A stretch of 64,000 nucleotides of DNA from Lactuca virosa (GCA_928212115.1 CAKMRJ010005523.1:142696402-142760401), one strand, 5' to 3'; numbered from the stretch's first letter, positions 43,111 to 54,480 are shown. Program-made: numbers and translations. The notes: generated by a model from the letters alone, not told the origin.

Positions 43111-43600
43111 TTGACCAAGAAGAATGTGACATTTTGATGGGGTGCGGATCAATAGTTGGATTTTGAGACCCTGAGAAGCAGGTTATGCGAGGCTCCGATT
43201 CTAGTACTACCCGAGGGGTTAGATGATTTGGTGGTGTACTATGACGCATCGATTTCAGAGTTAGGTGCGGTACTGATGCAGAGGGGGCATGTGATAGCTT
43301 ACGCCTCGAGGTAGTTGAAGCCTCATAAGCAGAATTACCCCACTCACGACCTGGAATTGGGGGCAGTGGTGTTTGCCCTCAAGATTTGGAGGCATTACTT
43401 GTATGGAGTGAGGTGCACCATCGATACTGATCACAAGAGTTTGAAGTATTTGATGGATCAGTAGAACCTCAAGATGAGACAGAGGAGGTGGTTGGATGTA
43501 TTGAAGGACTATGATTGTGAGATCTTATACCATCCCGGGAAGGCCAACATGGTGGCCGATGCGTTGAGCCGCAAGGCGGCAGGTACCCCGATTCGTAACG
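43111..43600 (+). pseudogene. Element C RNase H
   Basis: LDDLVVYYDASISELGAVLM (CDAS box with Cys changed to Tyr), VIAYASR then TAG, THDLELGAVVFALKIWRHYL, TDHKSLKYLMDQ then TAG, then the NMVADALSRKA linker (about 43540-43580). Stops replace Gln or Arg at several sites. Confidence 0.85.
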
Positions 43601-44560
43601 TTCGTTTGAGGATGACCGTGATATCTCCATTGTTGGATATGGTCAAGGAAGCTCAGGTCGAGGGGGTGAAGAAGGAGAATTGGAAGATAGAGCGGATTCG
43701 GGGATAGTATCCTTTGTTTGTTAAGGATAGTCGTGGCCTTTTTACACAGTGTGGCTGGGTATGGGTACCGGTGACTGGAGGAGTGAGACATAAGATATTA
43801 GAGGAGGCACACAAGTCCAAGTTCTCTATACATCATGGGGCTACAAAAATGTATAGAGACTTGAGATTGAGTTATTGGTGGCCCTGCATGAAACGGGAGA
43901 TCGTCTGGTTTGTGGAGCGGTGCTTGACCTGCAGGAAGGTCAAGGCCGAGCATCAGCGGCCTCATGGCAAGGTCCAGCCGCTACCCATTCCCATGTGAAA
44001 ATGGGAAGAGATCACCATGGACATCATCACTAAGTTACCGAGGACGGAGAGGGGTGTGGACGCCATATGGATGATCGTGGATAGGTTGACGAAGAGTTCA
44101 CACTTTATTCTGATTTCTGAGAGTATATCCGCTGCGAAGTTATCGGATATTTATGTATGGGAGGTGGTGGCGAGGAACGGGGTGCCAGTATCGGTAGTCT
44201 CTAACAGGGATGTTCAGTTTACATCCAGGTTCTGGAAGAAGTTCCATGAGGAACTGGGCACTCAGCTGCATTTTAGTACAGCGTACCACCCCCAGACAGA
44301 TGGCCAGAGTGATAGGACGATCCAGACACTTGAGGATATGCTGCGAGCATGTGTGTTGGATTTTGGAGGGAGTTAGGATACGTACCTCCCACTGGCAGAG
44401 TATTCATACAATAAAAGCTACCATGCCAGTATCGACCGACCTCCATTTAAGATGTTGTATGGCGGGAGATGTAGGACTCCAGTTTGTTGGGATGAGGTTG
44501 GACACCGAGTCATGGGGAGCACTGAGGTGGTGCTCAAGACTACCGGACTAATTCATTAGG
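43601..44560 (+). pseudogene. Element C integrase
   Basis: The zinc domain has EEAHKSKFSIHHGATKMYRDL and ERCLTCRKVKAEHQ (43800-43960). A TGA at 43996-43998 replaces Trp in the MWKWE region. The core has MDIITKLP...MIVDRLTKSSHF, SNRDVQFTSRFW (normally SDRD; the Asp is Asn here) and AYHPQTDGQSDRTIQTLEDML with the Glu. A TAG at 44374-44376 replaces Trp, and a TAG near 44558 replaces Gln. Confidence 0.87.
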
Positions 44561-45081
44561 TGCGCAACCGGCTGCGAGTCGCGCAGAGCCGTCAGAAAAC
44601 TTATGCCGACCGGCGGCGATCAGATCTTGAGTTCCAAGTGGGGGACTTCGTGTTACTGAAAGTGTCACCCTGGAAGGGGGTCATCAGGTTTCAGAAGAGG
44701 GGCAAGCTAGGGCCTCGATATGTAGGCCCGTTCAGGATTACGGCCCGGGTGGGCAAGGTGGCATATCGCTTGGAGCTGTCGGATGAGCTTAGCCAAATTC
44801 ACAATACATTCTACGTGTCACAGCTCCGGAAGTGTGTCACAGACGAGGCCACGGTCGTTTCTCTGGAGGACATTCAGGTGGACGAGCGCCTGAATTACAT
44901 TGAGAGGCCTATTGCGATTTTAGATAGGAAGACCACGGTTCTTCGGAACAAGGAAGTGAAGCTTGTAAAGGTGCAATCGCAACACCTAAGGGGCTCCGAA
45001 TGGACGTAGGAGCCGAAGGATGAGATGCGGGAGCATTACCCTGATCTATTTGCACCGATGGACTTCGAGGACGAAGTCTAG
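44561..45081 (+). pseudogene. Element C integrase C-terminus and chromodomain-like tail
   Basis: VLLKVSPWKGVIRF and the GPFRITARVGKVAYRLELS stretch form the GPY/F-like module. The chromodomain-like tail follows (ERPIAILDRKTTVLRNKEVKLVKVQ, then SEWT and a TAG where the family has Trp at 45007-45009, then EPKDEMREHYPDLF). It ends EDEV with the TAG at 45079-45081, 17 bp before the LTR. Confidence 0.83.
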
Positions 45082-45083
45082 TT

Positions 45084-45098
45084 CAAGTGGGGGAGAGT
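45084..45098 (+). other. Element C polypurine tract
   Basis: AAGTGGGGGAGAGT precedes the 3' LTR. Confidence 0.85.
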
Positions 45099-47042
45099 TG
45101 TAACACTCTAATTCAGGTACTTCCACAAAAGCCCTTGAAGTTAATTATTGTTGCATAAGAGGTCCCTTAAGTAAGTTGGGCGTACTCATGAGTACGCTTA
45201 GCATACTATATATTAATGATCGCGAAAGGGCAGCACGTACGTTAGACGTAACAGAAGTACGTTCGGCGTATGTGACGGATGTCCAAACCCTAATTTCCGG
45301 ACTTGAGCCCTATATAAACATCCTTATCTCATTTGAGCCTCGCCCTAATCAGCCTCTTTCACCTTCAAACATCCTTGAAAACCCTAATACCATTTAAGAG
45401 TGTGTTTTGAGCTTAAGGAGTGCATTTGTAGCCATTTTAGTGTCCATTCAAGAAGGAGAAGTTGTCAAGCAAGCTTGGAGTGGCATTGGGCTTCAAGGAT
45501 CTGCATCTAGTTCACTTTGAGGAGCTTCTGGAGATATAAAGCTTTGATCTTTCCATATTATTCATTAGATCTAGCTAGGGTTTTGTATTTTTGTCCCTTT
45601 TGTTGGTTTTGGATCTCCTCTTGTGAGTTGAGCAACTCCAGAGGCTAGAAAGGTTAGATCTAATGTCCTTTGGTCCATTAATAGCATAAAAATGAAGTCT
45701 TGATGGGTGTTTTGACCTCATGCATGGATTAAGCCCCTTGGAAAGGTCTTAATGGGTTGTTGGGAGCATATGAGACATGCAAAGGCATAAAGTTGCCAAA
45801 TTTATGCCCTATGACGTCTTAATGAACCTAGATCTGACTTTTGGACGTGAGGAAACTGAGTATTAAGCACTTAATGGGAAAAGTGCTAAATCCGTTGGTA
45901 CGTTGGGCGAAAATTAGTGTACGCAACACGTACTGCCTAAGGACTCAGTACGCTGCGCGTACCAGGGTGGTACGCCAAGCGTACGCACAGCAGTCAGACT
46001 TGGATTTGTTTTGGGCCCCAATTAGTCATTGGGCATGGTCACGTTTTTGGGTTAGTGGGCCAGTGTATCTATTTTGGGCCATGGATGATATGGCTGGGCC
46101 TTATTGGGCCATGAGGCCCATTAATGATAATTAGACATGGACTTTGGGCCCAATAGCAAAGGAAGACTTTTGGGCCATTGTGGAGGGACTTGGGGACTTG
46201 GGTTCTCCACTTAGATGGGGTTTGATCCTAACATTTAGTAATGCTATCATTGTTCAGTACGGGTGTTTAAGGACTGTTAAGAGAGCACCTTTCAGATTCT
46301 TCGGACAGAGGTGAGTCTTCTCACCATACCAATGGGTCTAAGGCACCAAGGTCGGCCCATTTTATGTGATGCGGATTGTTGATCGATTATGCGATATGAT
46401 AGTATGACATTTCCATGGAAGACCACATGGGGTTTACCATGGCATTTGGTATAAGACCTTGGAGGGTTTCCATGGCATCCAAGTATATCTGCTTGTATAG
46501 TTTGTATTATGTCTTGTTTGGTAGGAAGACCTTGTGGGGGTTCCCAATGCAAGAAGACCTTGTGGGGGTTCCCAAGGCAGGAAGACCTTTTAGGGGTTCC
46601 CAAGACAGGAAGACCATGTGGAGTTCCCAAGGCAGATAAGACCATGTGGGGGTTCCTGTGGCATTAGGTGTAAGACCCTGGAGGGTTTTCAGGGTTTCCT
46701 TATATGTTGTATGCATGGCTTATGTGATATGTGTAGCTTTATAGCTAATTTGATATGTATTATGTGGTTTGTGTGTGGGGTATGCTCTGGGGGGACTCAC
46801 TAAGCATTATCTTATAGTTTGTGGATTTGTTTCAGTTACATCTGAGCCCAAGGGCAAGGGCAAGGCTTGATGGCACGACGTGTACTCTCACCTGGACATT
46901 TTATGGGACACTCTGATATTTTGAAATAAAGTTGTATTTGATATGATTTTGAAAACAATTGTAACTGGTTTTTGTGGATGATGGAAATGTGTTGTGGTTA
47001 ATTAAAAATGAAAATTTTCTTTTGAAGAATTAGGTCGTTGCA
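45099..47042 (+). repeat. Element C 3' LTR (1944 bp)
   Basis: It starts TGTAACACTCT and ends GGTCGTTGCA. The last TACA has become TGCA. It is 31 bp longer than the 5' LTR, mainly from one extra 28-bp unit in the hairpin array (46417-46700). The TATA box is at 45311-45318. Donor and acceptor are at 46310/46311 and 46835. Confidence 0.94.
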
Positions 47043-47047
47043 TCCAA

Positions 47048-47412
47048 AGGTTTCTTCTTTCTTCAAGATGCACTAAAAAACACCAAAACACACAAAATGC
47101 TCAAAAGTCTCTAAAAGGGGATTAGGGTTTCGTGCGAACTGCTTTGGGACGAAGGAGGTTAATGATAAAAGAGGCCTTGAGGTTATAAAGTGATTAAATA
47201 GGGTCCAAACCCTAAATTTTAGGGTTTGCAGCTGACTCGAGTACGCCCAGAGTACACTAGGTATGCCCAACATACTAGGGGGAAAACCCCATGTCCAAGA
47301 TTCGTCAAGGTACGCCCAACATACCTTAGTTACACCCAGCGTAATAGGCAACCATGAGAAATAAATGAACACTTAGAATTTTTAGAAATTTACCTAAAAA
47401 TCGGTCGTTACA
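47048..47412 (-). repeat. Element A 5' LTR, 5' end
   Basis: Right of C and its TCCAA duplication. Its outer end (minus strand) starts TGTAACGACCG. It has GTACGCCC...-type repeats near 47229-47345, the same GTACGC motif as C but diverged. A's own TSD cannot be checked, because its other end is outside the window. Confidence 0.8.
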
Positions 47413-47945
47413 AAATTACTTTAACTATATAGTCATACAATTTACATATCAAATCACACATGAAATAACCCTTTATATCATCCAGTTACGAGATGCGTTT
47501 GACTAAACCAATGCACAACTGATCTGTTAACTATGAACTATATATCTCTACTTTAAGAATAGAAGATATTATCATCATAGAATTTCTCGTGACAAGATCC
47601 ATGAAGTAATCTCTAAGCCTGGGTTTATCCAATACTTAAAATCCTTATTTTCAAAGTACTCACGAATATTGTAACAATTCTAATTGCAATGTGTTAACAT
47701 TAATCGTCAATCTACAATCAATTCATGACAGTCTTAATTGACTACTTACTTCCAAAAGTATGAACGAGTATGGAAGTTTGGATAATTCAAATTACTTAGG
47801 AAGTATAAACATGAAAAAAGAAACACAAGAATAAATAATTGAAAAAGGCAGTATAATACTCAAAAATAATTCTATATTATTCATTCACCAAATCAATTAC
47901 AATTATTTTGTTACAAGTTACCAAAATATCACCGAACTACTAAAA
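47413..47945 (-). other. Probable 3' flank or LTR of copia element G
   Basis: AT-rich, with no coding signal. It lies just beyond the end of G's RNase H and may be the PPT-3' LTR region of G. I could not define TG...CA ends. Nothing else is recognised. Confidence 0.35.
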
Positions 47946-48497
47946 CTAATATCGTCTCTTAAGTCTATGGTCCTAGCATTCTGGTAGTGTTTAACTCTGC
48001 TCAGAGCCTTTGTGAAAGGATCTGCAACGTTATCTTCTGATGATTCTTGCTTCACCAGAAGATGTCCTTCTTCTACCCCAATGTCGAATATAATGGTACG
48101 TTATGTTAATATGATTGGATCTACCATGATTCTTTCGTTCTTTTGTCAAAGCAACCGCACCTTCATTATCGCAAAACAGTTTCATTGGTTCTTGAATAGT
48201 TGGAATGACTCAGAGATATCCGATAAAGTTCTTCATCCAAGCCGCTTCTTTAGATGCTACACTCACCGCAATGCACTCTGAATCACAGGTGGAATCAGCC
48301 ACTATGTCTTGCTTGGAACTCTTCCAAGTAACCGCTCCTCCATTCAATAAGAATACCCAGCCAGACTGAGAGCAAAAATCGTCTTGGTCTGTTTGAAAAC
48401 TGGTGTCACTGTAAGCACTCACTCTTAACGTATCACTGCCTCCAAGAACTAGGAACATGTCTTTCATTATTCGTAGATACGTAAGAATATTCTTCAC
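47946..48497 (-). pseudogene. Element G RNase H
   Basis: The frame at 48497-48210 has LRVSAYSDTSFQTDQDD, GWVFLLNGGAVTWKSSKQ, STCDSECIAVSVASKEAAWMKNF. Past a break it continues with ADPFTKALSRVKHYQNARTIDLRDD near 48040-47950. This is the copia RNase H and its C-terminal tail. The catalytic Asp and Glu context is partly kept. Confidence 0.8.
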
Positions 48498-49240
48498 CTC
48501 AATCTAATGGGCTTTGCTAGGATTTCCTTAAAATCAACTAACCATGCTCAAAGCATAAGACACATACGGGCGAGTATAAGTCATTGCATACATGATCAAT
48601 CCTACAGCCAAAGCATATGGGACTCGACTCATGTCATCTATCTCTTCATCAATAATTGGACTTTGAGTTTTACTCAAATTAATAGTACTGTGAATAGGCA
48701 ATTCCCCTTTCTTTGAATTCTCCATACTGAAACACTTCAGTATTTTATCCAAATATGTACTCTGGCTATGACTAATAAGATAATTCTTTCTATCTCGATG
48801 AATCATTATTCCTAGAATATAGACCTCTTCCCCTAGATCCTTCATAGCGAACCATTTTCCAAGCCAAGACTTAACTTCTTAAAAAGTTGGAACGTTGTTT
48901 CCGATAAGGAGTATGTCATTAGCATATAAGACCAGGAAGGTCACTATACTCCTACTTGCTTTGACATATATACAAGACTCATTTTCACTTCTAGAGAACC
49001 CAAACTCTTTTACTTCCTCATAGAAGCAAAGATTCCAGCCGCGAGATGCTTGTTTCATTCCATAAATAGATTTCTCAATTGTACATACTCTATCAGGAAA
49101 CTTGGCATGTACAAAACCCTCTTGCTGACTCATATAGACGTCCTTCAATAACTTCCCATTAAGAAAAACGGTTTTACCATCCATCTTCCAAATTTCATAA
49201 TCATAAAATGCAGCTATAGCAAGCATAATCCTTTAACTTA
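48498..49240 (-). pseudogene. Element G reverse transcriptase
   Basis: Frames with MLAIAAFYDYEIWKMDGKTVFLNG, VYMSQQEGFV, KSIYGMKQASRGWN, FLVLYANDILLIGN (normally YVDDIL) and DLGEEVYILGIMIHRDRK. The active-site Asp pair is reduced to Asn-Asp, so the enzyme would be dead. A frameshift and stop lie at 48850-48880 and another break at 49230. Confidence 0.82.
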
Positions 49241-49800
49241 GAAACTGATGAGTCAAACACCTTATGATATGATGAGTCAAACACTCCTACACGCTATTTG
49301 TCAGCGTCAGCGTCTATACCATCAGCGCCAGCGTTTCAAGCCTATCACCGTCAACGCTTAGTATATTTATTCTATGTAATCTTTTGTATATTAGGTAATG
49401 ATATATATAAGTATAGAATAGATAGCAAATCCGATATCTTTGTTATGAAGATCGGTTCTTAGTATAGATAAGATATAATCCATTCAATAAAGGGATATAC
49501 TTGTATATATTAGTATATATTGGACATTAGGTTGAAACCCTAATGTTAACATGGCTTGGTGTTGTAATTGTCTTGGTGACAAACCATCTTCTTGGTGAAG
49601 ACAAAACACATTCTTGGTGAAAGAACAATTTGGAGAATTCTCTATATTATTTACTTTCTGTTCTTTGTTTTTCTTAGATTAAGTTTACTTTTGTTCATTA
49701 TACTTGAAGTGTATCCGATCGATACAAACCTTCAATTGGTATTAGAGCAGGTTTTTGATACACTTAAGTAAATCATGTCGACCTCTTTTATTCCAAAATC
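49240..49800 (+). mobile_element. Fragment of a copia 5' end (LTR, PBS, first gag codons)
   Basis: An LTR-like stretch ends CAAACCTTCA at 49734, followed by TGGTATTAGAGC (49737-49748, iMet-type PBS with one change) and an ATG at 49775 (MSTSFIPKS). It has a TATATATAA at 49402-49410. It stops near 49800, where G integrase resumes on the other strand. I could not identify a TSD. The left side has a duplicated TGATGAGTCAAACAC (49239 and 49262). Confidence 0.55.
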
Positions 49801-50151
49801 AAATGCCTGCAACATGGAACGAACCATATCTAGTAGGGTTTGATTACGCTTCCCATCAACAACATTAATTTGTGGTGTTTTGGGAGGAGTCAGTTGAGAA
49901 ACCATTCCACATTCCATGAGATAGTCGTGGAACTCGATACTAAGATACTCACCACCTCTATCAGATTTCAGTACCTTTATCTTCCTACCTAATTGATTCT
50001 TGACTTCATGCTTAAACTCTTTAAACTTTTCAAAGGTTTCCAATTTATGTTTGATTAAGTAAATATAACCATATCTGCACTAATCATCCGTAAATGTCAT
50101 GTAATATCGATTAGCATCCTTTTGTGTGGATCTAATTGGTACACACACATC
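49801..50151 (-). pseudogene. Element G integrase, downstream part
   Basis: VPIRSTQKDANRYYMTF is near 50150-50100, then YGYIYLIKHKLETFEKFKEFKHEVKNQLGRKIKVLKSDRGGEYLS with the second Asp, then ECGMVSQLTPPKTPQIN. Past it, ERRN is replaced by GKRN and followed by QTLLDMVRSML. The first part is beyond F at 54649. Confidence 0.8.
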
Positions 50152-50156
50152 CGAAT

Positions 50157-50525
50157 TGTTGGGAATAAATCCGAGATGACGAATGCGGAATATCAAGAAC
50201 AATCAAGAATCAATCACCATAATATGCAAGTAATCTGATAAAGGCTTTTGTGTATATTGATTATGATATGAACGTACAAAGAAAACTCTAATCTGGAAAA
50301 AGCTTACATCAAAATCTAACCTAATGATTATTTATAGGGAACATAAAATATTTACCATAAATATAAAACTAATGCCTTAATATAAAACCAATGCCTTAGA
50401 AGAGCTCGATGAAGAAATTCTACTGTAAAGGCACCGTTGGGAATCATAAAACGATTAACTCTAAAAAAGGCTTCCCTAAATAACCAAACATGCCAAATCA
50501 GTTTCAATATCTCAAATACTCAACA
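50157..50525 (-). repeat. Element F LTR copy 1 (369 bp)
   Basis: TGTTGGGAATAAATCC...CTCAACA, followed at 50526 by a PPT complement. It matches 51543-51885 and, in its last part, 54506-54643. Confidence 0.82.
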
Positions 50526-51046
50526 ATCTCCCCCTAGATGTTGAAACTGATGAAGATCATGATTTTCGATCTTCTTGGCATTTCTCCCCCAAAATTGTGA
50601 GACTCATCAGCACATGGAGTCTTCAAAGCGAGAGAAACAAATATTATATTCAAAGCGATTGTTGCCCGGGATCCATCTACTTCATGTCTTAACAGACATC
50701 ACTAGAATCCCATAGAATAATGTTGATTTATTTCTTTATCTTTGGCACACTCTCACATGAAGATCCTTGTGATTTTATAAAGTCTGGTTCGTGGTACTCA
50801 TGATTACTTTCAGTTTTGCAGAACAATTGATGGCGACTAATTGCGAAGGGGTGTAACTGACTCGGTTGCGAAAAGGCATAACTGAAACGGCATTTTAAAA
50901 GGATAAGATTTGGGCACGTGAAAATTTGAAACTGACGCTGATGTCACGCCGCCTGACACACGTCACAGCTGTCACTCACGCTTTTCTAGGCAACTTTTCA
51001 ATGATTGAAGTAACCAACCGCCGGGTTTCTCTCTCTTACTATACGG

Positions 51047-51055
51047 TATAAAAGG
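51047..51055 (+). promoter_or_regulatory. TATA box upstream of element F ORF3 fragment
   Basis: GGTATAAAAGGATT, 147 bp before the ORF3 Met at 51194, followed by a CT-rich leader (51090-51180). Similar to the site before ORF3 in E. Confidence 0.5.
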
Positions 51056-51193
51056 ATTTTGACGATTCAATATTCATTACCACTTTCAAAAGAATTCAAA
51101 ATCCTCTCGTCGATTATTCTCTCTACTCTTCATCATCGTCTTCATCAAACTTCCATCGCAGCTTCATCAGAAACACCCTCCGTCGCAGATCAA

Positions 51194-51541
51194 ATGACAC
51201 AGTCTTCTCTTCTCAACATCAAGTCAAACCAGAATCTTATTCGGGACCTTGATCCTGCCAAGTGCGATGGTTTTCTTCAACCTCTTGTCGAGTGTCTCCG
51301 CTATTCCACACTGGTCATCGCATTGATGAAATATGAAATCGTACCCTTGGTTCATCTGTCCAAGGCGTATTCTACTGCAAGCTACCAAAAAGGAGAGGAA
51401 CAAATATCCTTTGAAATCGCTGGCAAGAAAACCCACATCTCAAAATCGCGATTCTGTCACCTGCTAGGGCTTCCACAAGAGCGTGGTTTGATAGACCCAG
51501 AATCCATCTCAAACTCTGACATCTTGGCGATGTTTTACCAA
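51194..51541 (+). pseudogene. Element F ORF3 N-terminal fragment (opposite strand to the F LTRs)
   Basis: From MTQSSLLNIKS to ILAMFYQ, where LTR-derived sequence begins. Over about 115 residues it aligns with E's ORF3 (VECLRYSTLVIALMKYEIVP with LKELKMLIVALKSSVL; GKKTHISKSRFCHLLGLP with DKKVRLSKKLFCQILEIP). The open frame continues to 51592 in LTR sequence. It lies on the plus strand, against the LTR-PPT orientation, so a rearrangement has happened. Function of the domain is unknown. Confidence 0.68.
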
Positions 51542-51542
51542 A

Positions 51543-51885
51543 TACGGAATATCAAGAACAATCAAGAATCAATCACCATAATATGCAAGTAATCTGATAA
51601 AGGTTTTTGTGTATATTGATTATGATATGAATGTACAAAGAAAACCCTAATCTGGAAAAAGCTTACATCAAAATCTAACCTAATGATTATTTATAGGGAA
51701 CATAAAATATTTACCATAAACATAAAACCAATGCCTTAATATAAAACCAATGCCTTAGAAGAGCTCAATGAAGAACTTCTTCTATAAAGGCAACATAGGT
51801 AATCATAAAACGATTAACCTTAAAAAAGGCTTCCCTAAATAACCAAACATGCCAAATCAATTTTAATATCTCAAATACTCAACAA
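51543..51885 (-). repeat. Element F LTR copy 2
   Basis: It lacks the first 25-30 bp of copy 1 and begins within ACGGAATATC. It ends CTCAACA at 51885 and is followed by the same PPT complement and about 130 bp of near-identical internal sequence as copy 1. Confidence 0.78.
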
Positions 51886-53929
51886 TCTCCCCCTAGATGT
51901 TGAAACTGATGAAGATCACGATTTTTGATCTTCTTCGCATTTCTCCCCCTACATTGTGAGACTCATCAGCACATGAGGTCTTCAAAGCAAGAGAAACAAA
52001 TATCATCTTCCAGAAACGAACTCCCCCTTGAATAATCATCACTCCTCCTTGAGTCTTCAACAAATTCCATGGAGAGAATCCAGAAAGTTAAGAAGAATCA
52101 CTAACAATCTTCAAAACCCATCAGATTAGATGAAATAAATCCTTTTAGAATATCCCCAATGCTCAAAAATTAAAACCGCGAAAATAACAAAAGTTAATTT
52201 TGAAATTTTCGATTTTTAAATATTAGACAAAAAGAATAGAGTAAGAAACAATTATTTACAAGGGTTTGAAAATAATAAGACCAAAGAAAAGGATAAGAAG
52301 GTAAAATATTTCGAAAAAAGAAAGGGTAAAAATGATAAAAACCCATAAAATTTAAAAAGATTTTTGGACATGGGGTTAAATCTGTGAAAATTTGAAATTC
52401 AGGGGTTAAAAGATGAAAATATAACCCATCTTCTTCATTGTAACGCTGAAACAAATAACAGCGTCCAAGAGGGTTGAAACCGTAAAGTTTGCTAATATTC
52501 GGGGACTGGAATTGAAACATATGTCATCTTCTTCAATTGAATTTCAGATAAACTAATTTGTTTGAGTTTTGAAAGTCAAAGCCAGATTACGAATCCAAAA
52601 ATTCCAATTTCCATCTGTTTTGACTTCTGAACTTCGTATCAGTTGCAATATGAGAACGCATAACCTGCGAAACTGTTGTAGTGGACCCGATTTCCTTCCG
52701 ATTACGAGACCAAGAACTCCGAATGTAGAACTGTGAATGCCTGCGAACGACGAACGTCAAATTCCAATTTGTGATACACATGCGAATCCGGTCTCTGATT
52801 TCATATACGAATGTTTTAATTCCAATCTGTGTGATATACTGAAAACAACGAAGATCGACTGTCGATTGCGAACCTTCGTTGTCAGTGAACTCCCACTCCA
52901 ATTTCATATGTTCGATTCCTAGACCACAAGGATGTAGAAAACCAAATACAGTTTCGTACCAATGAGATTGTTCCGATTCCGAATCCTTTATGAACTTCCG
53001 AGCGATTTTAATTTTAGGATTGAAACAGCGATTGCGAATCAACGGCAACATCCGAACCGAGTACTGCGAATGCCTCCGAACGTTCAGAGGTATTCAGAGA
53101 CGAACAGTAAAATCGATTCCGATTACGAACCCAAAATTAGTTCCGATTGCGAGAGAGTTGAAGCACGAATCTGATTTTGGTTCGTCAACGTCGTTTTACT
53201 GGAACCAATTTAAGCAATTGACCAAAGTTCCATTATGAACCCTTTTTGTTTTAATGAAGTTGCAGTTTGTACCCAGACTTCCAAAAGTGACCCATTTTTG
53301 TCTTTAATTGCGAATTTAACCCTTAAAGTTTGAATGGACTCGCAATTTTTACCCAATTTTCGAAAGTACATTTTTTTGGCAAGAATTTCGAATCTGACCC
53401 TTCTTTTTGTAGTATACTGACAATTTCAGCCCACTTTTTGCTGTAATGTCAGATTGCAGCCCTCTTTTTTGCAGAAATTGTCCTTTTTCACCCACTTTTT
53501 CAACTTTTTCAGCTTTTGTCATTTCCAAACATTAAAAATCAATAAAAATTGATTTCTTCAACACAATTTCATATATTTGACTGATTTTTCACTAGATTTC
53601 ACTAGATTTGGTCCCCATTTTCGATTTTTTTTTTGATAAAAGGTCAAAACTCTTATGACACTTTTGGTACCCATTTAAGATTCAAGATTGAAGTTGGTTT
53701 CTTGCACACCCATTTATTTGAAGAAAATCGATCTCCTTTAAAAAATAATACCCACTTTTTAGTTGGAAAACAAAAATTTTCAAAAACTTCATGAAACCAA
53801 CCAAATATTCTTTTCTCTTTCCTCCAACTTCTAACATGTTTATCTGAAGAAAAATAAGAATTGAAGTTTCTTTGAACATTCTTTTTTTTTCTTTGAACAT
53901 TCTTGACTTCAGCTTTCTAAACATTTTCA
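51886..53929 (-). other. Element F internal non-coding and degenerate region
   Basis: 52140-52540 is T-rich, like E's pol-ORF3 gap. 52560-53240 has many GCGAA(C/T)-type repeats and only shadow frames. 53250-53540 has diverged CCCATTTTTG-type repeats of about 45 bp. No domain recognised. Confidence 0.45.
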
Positions 53930-54480
53930 CATGCATTAGGTACTTGTACCTTGGGCATCCAAACCTTCTTCATTTTACTCTTGTTCTTCTTCCTCTTCTT
54001 CCTTTTCTGATTTCTAGGCTTCAGAAATGAATTTCGGATCTGAACAACCTCTTCACCTTTCTGAATCTGAACATTAGAAGTCTTTTGAACACAATCCTTA
54101 GGAGTTTGGTAAATCTGAACATCTTAAATAATTGGCTTTTTGTAAGAAACCATTCCTTTAAAAACATCATCAGAACACAAAAAATCATTTGTTGTTGTTC
54201 CAATAGAAAAAAACTCCTTCACTTTTACGATTTCTGAATTTTTGCATTTAGATTCGTCTTCAGAACTACTAGATTCGGATTATGAAGCTTCTGAAAAACT
54301 TGAAACACTTGAATCCCCCTCAACAAGACCATCTGGAGTCACTTTTTCTTTAAAAACTTGAAGAACGTCATGAACTTCTCCAAGAACACCAATAACATCT
54401 TCTTTTTCTTTTCTTTCTTTCTCTAACTTCTGTTGTATTTTCTTCAGAAGTAAATATTATTTGATAACGGAAAATGGCTT
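53930..54480 (-). pseudogene. Element F gag-pol linker fragment
   Basis: Minus-strand coding with KEFFSIGTTTNDFLC, QIYQTPKDCVQKTSNVQIQKGEEV and KPRNQKRKKRKKNKSKMKKVWMPK. The Lys-rich run followed by VWMPKVQV resembles the PWVPK stretch before protease in E. Stops and frameshifts occur. PR, INT, RT and RNase H are missing downstream. Confidence 0.5.

Larger units (their letters stand above)
21490..47042 (+). mobile_element. Element C: Ty3/gypsy Tekay-like chromovirus, plus strand, carrying E and S2
   Basis: The TSD TCCAA lies at 21485-21489 and 47043-47047. The LTRs are at 21490-23402 and 45099-47042. The PBS is at 23406. Gag is split by S2, and pol runs to 45081. Removing E (leader) and S2 (gag) restores a normal element of about 9.2 kb. 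Coding regions carry many TAG and TGA codons, most one transition from Gln, Arg or Trp. It is inserted in the 5' LTR of element A. Confidence 0.94.
1..47412 (-). mobile_element. Element A: Ty3/gypsy (Tekay-like chromovirus), 3' end outside window, interrupted by S1, B and C
   Basis: An LTR retrotransposon read on the minus strand. Its 5' LTR lies at 20096-21489 plus 47043-47412. The PBS is at 20081-20092, gag at 19199-18689 and 6008-5841, protease at 5806-5391, RT and RNase H at about 5380-3913, and integrase from 3912 to the left edge. Removing S1 (TSD GAGGT), B (TSD TTGAA) and C (TSD TCCAA) makes the pieces collinear. The order PR-RT-RH-INT identifies Ty3/gypsy. The 3' LTR and chromodomain region would lie left of base 1. 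A is the oldest Ty3 layer, because three other elements sit in it. Its coding regions have frameshifts and stops, and gag has lost its zinc-knuckle part. Confidence 0.88.

Noticed and set aside
52587..53051. 154-residue minus ORF in F
   Set aside because: No domain. It overlaps plus frames of equal size in a repeat-rich stretch, so likely chance.
54021..54203. Lys/Phe-rich small ORF in F
   Set aside because: Off-frame shadow of the gag-pol linker.
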